A DNA stretch of 43,719 nucleotides from Sulfurovum sp. (GTDB taxonomy: Bacteria > Campylobacterota > Campylobacteria > Campylobacterales > Sulfurovaceae), in NCBI GenBank assembly GCA_011391015.1, contig JAABRH010000008.1, positions 1 to 43,719 of the forward strand, read 5' to 3'. Each line of letters begins with the position of its first letter. The first letter of the stretch is position 1. The notes under the pieces were generated by a model. The model did not search any database, was not told where the DNA came from, and worked only from the letters and a program-made list of their open reading frames with translations. A program made the translations under genes and the position numbers. Below, one piece after another: positions 19,953 through 27,748 of this stretch.

Positions 19953-20161
19953 TAGGCAATCCTGTACGTGTAGTTTATCTCTTCCATGAGTCGCGAATAG
20001 ATCGTCTTTGTTGTAGCGTGTGAGTGAAAAAGCTCTTCAACCAAATCCCACTCTTCATACACAAGACCCATCGCTTCCTCTTCGTCTAGTCCAAATGTTT
20101 TGGCAAGCTGCAGTGCCAATGCTTCCAATTTGCTACTTGATATCCATAGATCGTCATTCAT
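19952..20161 (-). CDS. 69-residue protein coupled to olsF
   Basis: I do not recognise this family. The protein is acidic and predicted mostly helical, with no signal peptide, membrane helix or cysteines. The frame is open to 20191, but the proposed -10 (20190-20195) covers that start. ATG at 20161 with GAGGA eight bases upstream fits both promoter and ribosome site. Its stop shares a base with the olsF start (TAATG), so translation is coupled and the two products probably act together, perhaps in regulating or supplying the ornithine lipid enzyme. That role is inference. Confidence 0.75.
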   Translation of the reverse strand: MNDDLWISSSKLEALALQLAKTFGLDEEEAMGLVYEEWDLVEELFHSHATTKTIYSRLMEEINYTYRIA

Positions 20162-20189
20162 TATACGTATCCTCATTTTCTGATGTGAC

Positions 20190-20221
20190 ACTATAAGCTG
20201 AAGCTATAACATTTCAATAAC
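20190..20221 (-). promoter_or_regulatory. Phosphate-type box and -10 for the 69-aa/olsF operon
   Basis: The minus-strand box GTTATTGAAATGTTAT (20206-20221) is followed after 10 bases by TATAGT (20190-20195). Both half-sites are identical (TGTTAT). Predicted start of transcription is near 20183, which decides in favour of the ATG at 20161 for the 69-aa gene. Confidence 0.75.
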
Positions 20222-20263
20222 ATCCTTTATAGGCTTTAGCTTAAAGGCAGAGCGAAAGGTCCG

Positions 20264-20983
20264 TTACTGAAACTTATACCCCAGACCGCGAACAGGTACG
20301 ATGTAGTTTTTTTCATTAAGCGGATCGATCTTTTTTTTAAGACGGTTGATGGTTACATTAATGGTTCGCTTTTGTGTCGATCTGTTGTCACACCATATGC
20401 TTGCAAGCAGATAATCGCGTTCGAGTACTTTATTTTTATTTTTTAAAAAGATTTCAAGCAGCTTAAACTCCAGTCTTGTCAGTAGGGCTTCCGTATGATG
20501 CACAAAAACCCTGCGCGCATTAAAATCCATCACAATATCTCTTACTTTAAGTTTTTCACACTGTGCCACATGGGTACGTCTGAGTATGGCTTTGATGCGA
20601 TACAACAGTTCTTTAATGCTAAACGGTTTTTTAAGGTAATCATCGCCTCCGCATCTGAACCCTGCTTCGATGTCTGCTTCTTTTGTTTTATCCGATACAA
20701 ATACAACTGGTGTACTCACACCTCTTTCCCGCATAGCACAGACAAAACGGATGCCCTCCTCATCATCTGAACTATGATCGAGCACGATCAGATCGACCCC
20801 CTTCTGCAGTGCAGATTGTGCTGCCGATACAGAGTCTGTTTCAACAACTTTGTATCTATCCTGCCTCATAGTTGTGATTGCCCATTCGTACAATGCTACC
20901 TCCTTGGCTACCAGTAAAATAGTCGCAATAGGAGGCATGGCATGTTCTATGGCAAAGCCTTTTTTATCTACATCAATCTTCAT
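20264..20983 (-). CDS. PhoB/OmpR-type response regulator with atypical receiver
   Basis: This 239-residue protein has a receiver domain (about 20-135) and a winged-helix DNA-binding domain (about 145-239). The phospho-acceptor-like D69 (VLDHS), S97 and K119 (KKPF) are present, but the two acidic residues that bind Mg2+ in receivers are A26-K27 (LLVAKE). Phosphorylation may be impaired or unnecessary. The DNA-recognition segment RTINVTINRLKKKID nearly equals KTINVAMNRLKKKID of the neighbouring regulator, so both probably bind the same sites. It carries a 15-20 residue N-terminal extension. ATG 20983 has AAGGAG upstream at a long spacing of about 11 bases. A phosphate-type box precedes it. Confidence 0.88.
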   Translation of the reverse strand: MKIDVDKKGFAIEHAMPPIATILLVAKEVALYEWAITTMRQDRYKVVETDSVSAAQSALQKGVDLIVLDHSSDDEEGIRFVCAMRERGVSTPVVFVSDKTKEADIEAGFRCGGDDYLKKPFSIKELLYRIKAILRRTHVAQCEKLKVRDIVMDFNARRVFVHHTEALLTRLEFKLLEIFLKNKNKVLERDYLLASIWCDNRSTQKRTINVTINRLKKKIDPLNEKNYIVPVRGLGYKFQ

Positions 20984-21034
20984 CTGAAGTTACGCTCCTT
21001 GAACAGGGAAAAATAAATGGAAATTTTGTTTTTG

Positions 21035-21066
21035 ATGGTATAAAAAAGGGGTAACAAATGAATAAC
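21035..21066 (-). promoter_or_regulatory. Phosphate-type box and -10 for the atypical regulator gene
   Basis: The minus-strand box GTTATTCATTTGTTAC (21051-21066) is followed after 10 bases by TACCAT (21035-21040). The box overlaps the foot of the terminator-like hairpin of the upstream regulator gene by four bases, so read-through and initiation may interact. Confidence 0.6.
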
Positions 21067-21085
21067 ACAGGCTAAAGCCGTGTTA
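21063..21085 (-). terminator. Hairpin after the canonical regulator gene
   Basis: The inverted repeat TAACAC-GGC / GCC-GTGTTA with a short loop begins two bases past the stop codon at 21088. A T-rich stretch (TTATTCATTTGTT) follows on the minus strand. It is a plausible but not strong Rho-independent terminator and overlaps the next gene's phosphate-type box. Confidence 0.55.
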
Positions 21086-21087
21086 GA

Positions 21088-21771
21088 TTAGATGAGTTTA
21101 TAGCCTATGCCCCATACGGGAGCAAAATACTCTTTTGTACCACTGGGGTCTATCTTTTTTTTGAGTCTGTTCATAGCTACATTGATGGTCTTGTCGTGAA
21201 ATTTACTGCTGTCATCCCCCCACACTTCATCACGCAAAAAGTCTCTATCAAGGGGTTGATTGGGGTTTTTCACAAAGGTGTTCAGAAGCCTGAACTCCAA
21301 ATTGGTCAACTCCACATGCTGCTCATTCACCGACAATTCACGCTTGTTCATATCTAGAACCAAATCTCTGTATTTGACCTTATCGGCTGTGCGAACACCG
21401 GAGCGTTTCAGCAGTGCTGAGACTCTCAAAAGAAGCTCTTTTGTATTAAACGGCTTGGTAATGTAGTCATCACCGCCACTGTGAAATCCCTCTTCAAGGT
21501 CTTTTTCTTTGTCTTTTGCCGTGAGAAAGATCACCGGCATATCATACCCCGTCTCTCGCATCTGTGCAACAAACTCACTACCCTCAAGACCCGGGAGGTT
21601 TCTGTCTACTATTAAAAGCGCAGGATTTTCTTCTTCTAAAAACTTCTCAACATTTTCTGTAGACAAAAATCCCGTAACGGTGTATCCTTCTTTGCCGAGG
21701 TGATACTCTAAAAGCTCTAAGATGTCTTCTTCGTCTTCGATGACTACTATTTCTATGTTTCTATTTTCCAT
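21088..21771 (-). CDS. PhoB/OmpR-type response regulator (PhosR candidate)
   Basis: This 227-residue protein is a canonical regulator: E12-D13 acidic pocket (VIEDEED), phospho-acceptor D56 (LLIVDRNLPG), T84 and K106 (TKPF), then a winged helix with KTINVAMNRLKKKID. It is the best candidate for the phosphate-responsive activator of the eight boxes in the window (PhosR/PhoB role, inferred from context). No sensor kinase gene is adjacent or elsewhere in the window. The ATG at 21771 has no Shine-Dalgarno, and the predicted -10 ends six bases before it, so the mRNA may be leaderless. Confidence 0.9.
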   Translation of the reverse strand: MENRNIEIVVIEDEEDILELLEYHLGKEGYTVTGFLSTENVEKFLEEENPALLIVDRNLPGLEGSEFVAQMRETGYDMPVIFLTAKDKEKDLEEGFHSGGDDYITKPFNTKELLLRVSALLKRSGVRTADKVKYRDLVLDMNKRELSVNEQHVELTNLEFRLLNTFVKNPNQPLDRDFLRDEVWGDDSSKFHDKTINVAMNRLKKKIDPSGTKEYFAPVWGIGYKLI

Positions 21772-21777
21772 ACTGAT

Positions 21778-21809
21778 ATCTTAATATGCTTTGGTAACAT
21801 TTTGATGAC
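21778..21809 (-). promoter_or_regulatory. Phosphate-type box and -10 for the canonical regulator gene
   Basis: The minus-strand box GTCATCAAAATGTTAC (21794-21809) is followed after 10 bases by TAAGAT (21778-21783). Its first 14 bases are identical to the pstS box. It lies in the 43-bp gap after the pit gene, so the regulator is probably autoregulated. A further half-site-like GTAAC lies just upstream. Confidence 0.75.
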
Positions 21810-21814
21810 AAAGG

Positions 21815-23356
21815 TTACAGCCCTATCTCTTTAAGAACCATAAAAATACTGCCTGCTAGCCCTGCTGCGATTGGAACAGTGATAACCCATGCTGCGATGA
21901 TTTTTACGACCATTTCACGCTTCACGTGATTTTCCTGCAAAGAACGCTTGATGACCTTGATCTCTTTCTTTTGAGCTTTGATCTCTTCAAGCAGCTCATA
22001 CTTACGTTTATACTCATCTGTAGACTGCAGTGCAGAAAGTGCTGCTTTGAGACTTGTGAGCTTTGTCATCTCAGCATGAAAGACTTCATGGTTTTTTTCC
22101 ATATTTTTTGAATCAAGCCATTCTCTTAAAAACCCTACCCCAAAAATAGCACCCACCGCAATATGGGTAGAAGAGACAGGCAATCCCAGTTGTGATGCAA
22201 GTATCACCGTAATGGCAGCCGCCATCATAATCGAAAATGCGCGTATCTGGTCAAGCTCCGTGATCTCCGAACCTACGGTTTTGATCAGTCGTGGGCCAAA
22301 AAGGATAAGACCTACAGAGATACCTACTCCTCCAACCACCATAACCCACAAAGGTATCGCCGCTTTTTCTGACACGGCAGCATTGGTTAAAGCATCATAC
22401 ACTGCAGCAAGAGGTCCTACCGCATTGGCAACGTCATTGGCACCATGGGCAAAACTGAGCAGTGCAGCAGAAAATATAAGCGGAACGGTAAACAGAAGAT
22501 TGATCTCTGCTCTTCTGCCCTCCATGCCTATCACTTTTTGCGCGATTTTGGGCTTGAGCATCATATACGTCAGTAGTGCCACAAGACCACCTAAAAACGA
22601 TGCGACTAAAATAGAGGGTTTATCGCTTTGCGGTAAGAAGCTCAACACTTCAACAATATTTGGCCATACTTTATTGAACCCTTTAAGTACAAGGTAGGTT
22701 GTAAACGCAGCTGCCATAATCGCCACCAAAACGGGTACCATTTTCTTAGCTGCCTCTAAAGTGTTTTTTTGGTAGATGATTTGAGATTTGATGACATACA
22801 AAAATATTGCAGCGATAATCCCACCCATCACAGGAGAAATAATCCATGATGCTACGATTTCTCCCATCGTCCCCCATGAGACGATTGAAATCCCACCCGC
22901 AGCGATGCCGCCACCCAGTACACCACCTACAATAGCATGCGTCGTTGAAACAGGTGCCCTAAGCCATGTTGCAAGGTTTAACCACAGCGCAGCCGCAAGC
23001 AAAGCAGCTGACATGGCGTAGACAAAAAGCATCGAGTCTCCCCCAAAGGCATCGGGAGAAATAATACCGTCTTTGATGGTTCCCACAACATCACCACCAG
23101 CTATCAATGCACCTGCAGTTTCAAATACAGCTGCGATCACTATAGCGCCTCCTATGCTCAACGCACCTGAACCTACGGCGGGTCCTACATTGTTAGCTAC
23201 GTCGTTTGCTCCGATGTTCATCGCCATATACGCACCAAATACCGCAGAGAGAACTAAAAACTCTCCATGTACACTGTCACCTATAATGCTTTGTGCATAC
23301 CATGCAGCAACCACTGCAAAACCTGCACCTAAAATAATTCTCATTGTGTTGTTCAT
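21815..23356 (-). CDS. PiT-family inorganic phosphate transporter
   Basis: This 513-residue permease has about ten membrane helices and the two PiT signature repeats: AMNIGANDVANNVGPAVGSGALS near residue 45 and SFAHGANDVANAVGPLAA near residue 305, each followed later by a P-V-S(S/T)TH segment (RAPVSTTHAIVGG, GLPVSSTHIAVGA). It imports Pi, probably as a metal-phosphate complex or with a cation. A charged cytoplasmic segment rich in Lys/Glu (about 420-480) precedes the last helix. GATAAGGG precedes the ATG. Unlike its neighbours it shows no phosphate-type box, so it may be constitutive. Confidence 0.95.
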   Translation of the reverse strand: MNNTMRIILGAGFAVVAAWYAQSIIGDSVHGEFLVLSAVFGAYMAMNIGANDVANNVGPAVGSGALSIGGAIVIAAVFETAGALIAGGDVVGTIKDGIISPDAFGGDSMLFVYAMSAALLAAALWLNLATWLRAPVSTTHAIVGGVLGGGIAAGGISIVSWGTMGEIVASWIISPVMGGIIAAIFLYVIKSQIIYQKNTLEAAKKMVPVLVAIMAAAFTTYLVLKGFNKVWPNIVEVLSFLPQSDKPSILVASFLGGLVALLTYMMLKPKIAQKVIGMEGRRAEINLLFTVPLIFSAALLSFAHGANDVANAVGPLAAVYDALTNAAVSEKAAIPLWVMVVGGVGISVGLILFGPRLIKTVGSEITELDQIRAFSIMMAAAITVILASQLGLPVSSTHIAVGAIFGVGFLREWLDSKNMEKNHEVFHAEMTKLTSLKAALSALQSTDEYKRKYELLEEIKAQKKEIKVIKRSLQENHVKREMVVKIIAAWVITVPIAAGLAGSIFMVLKEIGL

Positions 23357-23385
23357 CTTTTCCCTTATCTCAAATTGATAGCACT

Positions 23386-23391
23386 ATTATA
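23386..23391 (-). promoter_or_regulatory. -10 element for pit
   Basis: TATAAT on the minus strand about 30 bases before the pit start is preceded by a T-rich run (ATTTTTTGTT), typical of promoters in this phylum. A short stem (GATGC/GCATT) followed by Ts just upstream may partly end the porin transcript. Confidence 0.45.
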
Positions 23392-23432
23392 AACAAAAAA
23401 TGCCGAGTTAGCATCACCTTTCAACACTCTTT

Positions 23433-24521
23433 TTAAAACTTGAATATCACATCCAATTGCATACGCCTATAGTTTGCATTTATAATCTCACTGTCAGTAT
23501 AAAGCGTGGAAAATTGAAAATGCCCCCCAATGTCCATATTTTTATTGAGCTGCATCTTGGGCAAAAAAACATGTCCCCTGCCATCAGTCCCCCCTGCGAT
23601 AAAATCAGAGTCATTATGTGCAGCAAAGACGGCATCTTTTTGAATGTTTCTATACGAGTACCCTATTTTCCAATCAAGGTTATGATTTATCTCACCAAGT
23701 TCTGCTCGTAGGTCATACCCAAAGTGATGACTCTTAGCTGCAGCATTGTACGCCAAAATAGTTGCAACCTTTAGAGGCTGGCCTTCTACTTCTGTGAGCA
23801 GGATTTCTGCAAATCCCTCAGCGATAGCATAGTCTTGGGTATACAAATTGTTAGCATCAACACTGTTTCGTAAAGGACCTTTTTCATACGGTGCGCTGTT
23901 ACCCTTTACCCCATCATAATAATAAAATCCGCCTCCAATAGTGAGTGCTGTATCTTTAACATACATGGGGTGTACATATTGCCCGACAAACAGATAGATA
24001 TCACCTGTACTTGTAGTTTCATTTGCCAAACGGTGCACTTTCCAGATAGCAGTTGTGAGTTTGTCACCGGTATCCAATCCGTAACTTAGCCCTTCAGGTG
24101 TAAGGTCATTGTCCCATATCAGTTGTGTTTTGATCGGACGGTAAAAAAAGTATTTACTTTTACCTGCTATAAACCATGCATCTTCCATTTTATATGCGAT
24201 ATCCAAAATATCGATTTTAAATTGTTCACTACCAATACCCTCTGCAAAATCAACGTTACCTGAGGTTGGGTTATCTTTTCCGCTCGAAAGACTTGATTCG
24301 ACTAAAACTCTATCGCTCAACTCATAGTCGACAAAAACTCTGGCTCTGTATTGATTGATATAGCTATTATCCTTATCATCACGCTGTATTTCCTGATCCC
24401 TAAAGCGTACATCTCCTTTTATGTGCAGCTTCGAGAGTGTGGATTCGGGAAGGAGTGTAGTGTTTTGCGCCAAAACCATGTTTGAGTAAATGACTACAAA
24501 AAAAACAACTCTTTTATTCAA
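23433..24521 (-). CDS. Outer-membrane porin-like beta-barrel protein
   Basis: This 362-residue protein has a signal peptide (about 1-18, ending MVLA) and alternating amphipathic strands. It ends in the C-terminal Phe (DVIFKF) typical of outer-membrane barrels. It resembles the loosely defined bacterial putative-porin group with an opening strand such as HIKGDVRFRDQEI. Given its neighbours it could pass phosphate or small phosphorylated compounds, but I see no residue set proving anion selectivity. The start is TTG at 24521 behind AAGGGG. It follows the receptor gene by 43 bp without a box of its own and is probably co-transcribed. Confidence 0.75.
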   Translation of the reverse strand: MNKRVVFFVVIYSNMVLAQNTTLLPESTLSKLHIKGDVRFRDQEIQRDDKDNSYINQYRARVFVDYELSDRVLVESSLSSGKDNPTSGNVDFAEGIGSEQFKIDILDIAYKMEDAWFIAGKSKYFFYRPIKTQLIWDNDLTPEGLSYGLDTGDKLTTAIWKVHRLANETTSTGDIYLFVGQYVHPMYVKDTALTIGGGFYYYDGVKGNSAPYEKGPLRNSVDANNLYTQDYAIAEGFAEILLTEVEGQPLKVATILAYNAAAKSHHFGYDLRAELGEINHNLDWKIGYSYRNIQKDAVFAAHNDSDFIAGGTDGRGHVFLPKMQLNKNMDIGGHFQFSTLYTDSEIINANYRRMQLDVIFKF

Positions 24522-24564
24522 CCCGACCCCTTGTCAACTGATGACAACAGTATAAAGACATAAA

Positions 24565-27500
24565 CTAAAATTTGGTTTCTATTTTCATCCCCAACGATCT
24601 TCCCATTCTAAACCTTCGTGTTACTCCGTCACCCTGTGTCCAGACAACTTCCTGATCTAAAATATTGCCTAACTGCATTTTAAGTTCAAAGTCATACTCA
24701 TACTCAAATTTTTCTATCCACACCAAATCCAGAAGCGTCGGCGGAGTCTCGTACTGGTCTTCTTCTTTGTCAGGACCGTCGATAACACCTACTTTACGGA
24801 TACGCTCTGCCATTTGGTTAAGGTTCATCAGCACAGAGCGCTCTTGGACTTCATACCCCACTGTCAAGTTAACTACATACGGTGACAAACCTTGTAATGC
24901 TCTAGTCTGTGATGTAAAAATACTTTTTTGCTCTTCAGTCAAGGTTACCTCTGAAAAGTTATATGAAAAGTTACCTGCAACATAATAATCAGCTAAATTA
25001 GAGTGCACCATTTCAAGATTTTTTCTGCCGTCAATTTCAAAACCGTAAAGCGTGGCAGATTCTGTATTGGCAAATGAATAGATTGGAAGTGAAGTCGAAG
25101 GGAGCATCACATCTTCTATCGGTTTATCCATATACTTGTAAAACAGTCCCGTTTTTACATTGTCTTCAGCCGTAAAAAAATACGAATATTTCAAATCAAG
25201 GTTATAAATAAGCGTATTGACCAAGTTGGGGTTACCTACAATCGTTGCGACATCAAAAGGGTGGAAGTATTCACCCTCTGTAAACTCTCTCATGTCAGGC
25301 ATGATATAGGTTTTGGAAGTCGCAAAGTCAAACTGCTGCTTTTCGTTGTATTTGTATTTGACACTCAGTGAAGGAAAATAATCATCAATCGCCAAAGAAG
25401 CTCTGTCCAAGATAACATCATTTCTTTTTGCAAAATCAGGGTTGGTTCTATCAAGCTTATATTGATCGATCTCCTGAGTCAAATCGACATATCGTGCACC
25501 AAGCACCACCTCAACATCATCCCATGGTCTGCTCATCCAAGAGATAAATGGGCTTGTCTCATCGACATACCCATCAAATGAATCTCCTGCTTTGAACAGT
25601 GTAGCAACTTGAAATAACTGATAATCATAAGGATACGCTGGCAGTACATAGTTATTATAAATACTATCTATTTCCTGTACCAAATCACGATCGGTCACGG
25701 GAAGATTATTAGTCTTGTTAAGATAATACTTTTGCTGTCTTGATATTCTCTCTTTGGATGAGATATTGATACCGTATTCTATAGATTCATCTTCATTAAA
25801 CACTTCAATCTTATGTTTGTTTTTAAGATACATGGCATTGAGTGTGTCATCTGAGACAACCTTATTGGCAAGGTGGTTACTTTTGGTATTGTCATTAAAG
25901 GTAAGCCCGTCTTCAGTCAGATAGATATACTGATAGTTATTTGGCTGATAAAAACTTGCCGTACTGGTTTGAAAACCAAAGTCTAAAACAGACTCTGAGT
26001 TAAATACCTCATAATCAAAATCTCCTGAGAACTGATCGACATTGAGCTCTCTCTCTTCCCAGTTAAGTGCATAGTATGTTAAATGCTCATAGTTTGACCC
26101 AATGATACCATCAGTAACACGTGTTGTTTTTGCTGCACTGTTGGTGTAAAGTTTAGTATATTTGAGTCTTAAAACATCCATATAGTTGTACCCAACATTG
26201 AGCATCCCGCCATGGGTTACGCTCATCGTAGTCTGATCTATAGTACCATACTGTGAAGGTTCTTTCTCTTGCACACCATTGATGTCAAAATCATAGCCAA
26301 AAAACTCTTCCGGCACATATCTGCTATCTTGTGTATAAGTATAGTTTCCATATACAGTAAGATGGTTGTCCTCATCGATGTCAAAGCTCTTGGCTCCCTC
26401 AACAGATCCGCCAAAACCGGGCTTTAGTGTCGAATCATACACACCATAGATACGGTTAGGATATTTTTGTGTAAAGGATGCCAACTCCTCTTTGGTGTAA
26501 TCTCTAGTAGTCAACGTAGGAGTTCTCTCCCCAACAGTAACAGCAGTTGCATCTAAGATTTCTTGAGGAATCGGTCTAAAACTATGGTCATATCCTGTCC
26601 AGTCCGTTGCCGAACCAAAATAGTCTACCTGTTCTGTTCCGGTATAGTTGTTGATCTTTCCAGCAAGTGATATCTTGATAAAATCTTCATCAAAACGCTC
26701 TTTAGTTCGTATGTCTATATACCCACCACCAAAAGAACTTGGGATATCAGCAGTAGCACTTTTTTGGATCTTCATAGATCCGATGACAGAAGAAGGGAAA
26801 ATATCAAGCGGTACGGTTCTCTCAAGCGGGTTAGGTGAGGGAAGTGGCAAACCATTAAGTTCAACGTTGGAGTATCTGTCACCAAGCCCTCTGACATAAA
26901 TGCTTTTGCCGTCTATCAGCGTCACACCTGTTACCCTGCTTAACGCAGCCGCAGCAGTACTGTCACCTTTTTTTGACAACTCTTCATAGCCTAAAACGTT
27001 GGCAATAGCATTGATATTTTTCTCTTCAGCGATCACCTCTGCCAAAGATCCTTCAACTTTAGGTGCTAGTACCACAAACTCTTCAAGCTCCATACTCGCT
27101 GGCGTCAAAGCAATGGTACGAGACGCGGCACCATCTTTGGCTACTTGTACGCCACCAACTGTTTGAGAACTGTATGCTGTGTGCACTACCGAGATACTGA
27201 GCGCCACACCTGAGGGCACTTCTACTGAAAATCTACCGTTGGCATCTGTTCTGGCATCAACAGAAGTTCCTTTGACAAATACTCTTGCTCCAGGAATTGG
27301 TGTTTTATCCTCAGAAGAGAGTACCACACCGTTTAGTCTACCTTTACCTGTCACATTAACGGCTTGTGCTGTTTTGGCTTGCGTAAGTGTTCCCACCGGC
27401 GTATCTATAGAGACAACAGGGGTTTTACTGTTTGTAAACGTTGAGATAACCTGAGTATCTCTACCCTCTTTGATCGTTACGGATTTTTTGAAGTAGCCAA

Positions 27501-27747
27501 GATTTTCCTTATTGACACCGCGTCCGACTATCTCGACCGTATGCTGCCCTGTACTGAGTGTAGTCTTTAGCGCACCATCCACGTCACTCTTGTAAACTTT
27601 CTTGCCATCTACCGTTACGATGCTTCCAAGCAATGGTGTCTCATCTTTAAAGACCAAAACCGTCAAAGTTCCTGTTTTTTGTTCACTTGACCACGCTACA
27701 CTGAGTGCCATGAGCAACAACACACTTAACTTAAAAATCTGTTTCAT
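24565..27747 (-). CDS. TonB-dependent outer-membrane receptor with extra N-terminal domains
   Basis: This 1060-residue protein has a signal peptide (about 1-20), a PEGA-like beta domain (about 25-100), and a carboxypeptidase-regulatory-like domain (about 133-215, GVVLSSEDKTPIPGARVFVKG). A probable TonB box follows (EEFVVLAPK, about 220-230), then a plug (AAAALSRVTGVTLIDGKSIYVRGLGDRYS has the usual plug pattern) and a 22-strand-type barrel ending in KIETKF. The substrate is unknown. The start lies one base after the TPR stop (TAACATG), so it belongs to the TonB2 operon that begins at the phosphate-type box near 32.8 kb. A phosphorus-containing ligand is therefore the leading inference. Confidence 0.9.
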   Translation of the reverse strand: MKQIFKLSVLLLMALSVAWSSEQKTGTLTVLVFKDETPLLGSIVTVDGKKVYKSDVDGALKTTLSTGQHTVEIVGRGVNKENLGYFKKSVTIKEGRDTQVISTFTNSKTPVVSIDTPVGTLTQAKTAQAVNVTGKGRLNGVVLSSEDKTPIPGARVFVKGTSVDARTDANGRFSVEVPSGVALSISVVHTAYSSQTVGGVQVAKDGAASRTIALTPASMELEEFVVLAPKVEGSLAEVIAEEKNINAIANVLGYEELSKKGDSTAAAALSRVTGVTLIDGKSIYVRGLGDRYSNVELNGLPLPSPNPLERTVPLDIFPSSVIGSMKIQKSATADIPSSFGGGYIDIRTKERFDEDFIKISLAGKINNYTGTEQVDYFGSATDWTGYDHSFRPIPQEILDATAVTVGERTPTLTTRDYTKEELASFTQKYPNRIYGVYDSTLKPGFGGSVEGAKSFDIDEDNHLTVYGNYTYTQDSRYVPEEFFGYDFDINGVQEKEPSQYGTIDQTTMSVTHGGMLNVGYNYMDVLRLKYTKLYTNSAAKTTRVTDGIIGSNYEHLTYYALNWEERELNVDQFSGDFDYEVFNSESVLDFGFQTSTASFYQPNNYQYIYLTEDGLTFNDNTKSNHLANKVVSDDTLNAMYLKNKHKIEVFNEDESIEYGINISSKERISRQQKYYLNKTNNLPVTDRDLVQEIDSIYNNYVLPAYPYDYQLFQVATLFKAGDSFDGYVDETSPFISWMSRPWDDVEVVLGARYVDLTQEIDQYKLDRTNPDFAKRNDVILDRASLAIDDYFPSLSVKYKYNEKQQFDFATSKTYIMPDMREFTEGEYFHPFDVATIVGNPNLVNTLIYNLDLKYSYFFTAEDNVKTGLFYKYMDKPIEDVMLPSTSLPIYSFANTESATLYGFEIDGRKNLEMVHSNLADYYVAGNFSYNFSEVTLTEEQKSIFTSQTRALQGLSPYVVNLTVGYEVQERSVLMNLNQMAERIRKVGVIDGPDKEEDQYETPPTLLDLVWIEKFEYEYDFELKMQLGNILDQEVVWTQGDGVTRRFRMGRSLGMKIETKF

Positions 27748-27748
27748 G

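Noticed and set aside
24522-24564. Possible phosphate-type box before the porin gene
   Set aside because: The gap contains GTCAT and a small inverted repeat (TTGTCA/TGACAA), but no two half-sites 11 nt apart followed by a -10. The porin is better explained as co-transcribed with the receptor.
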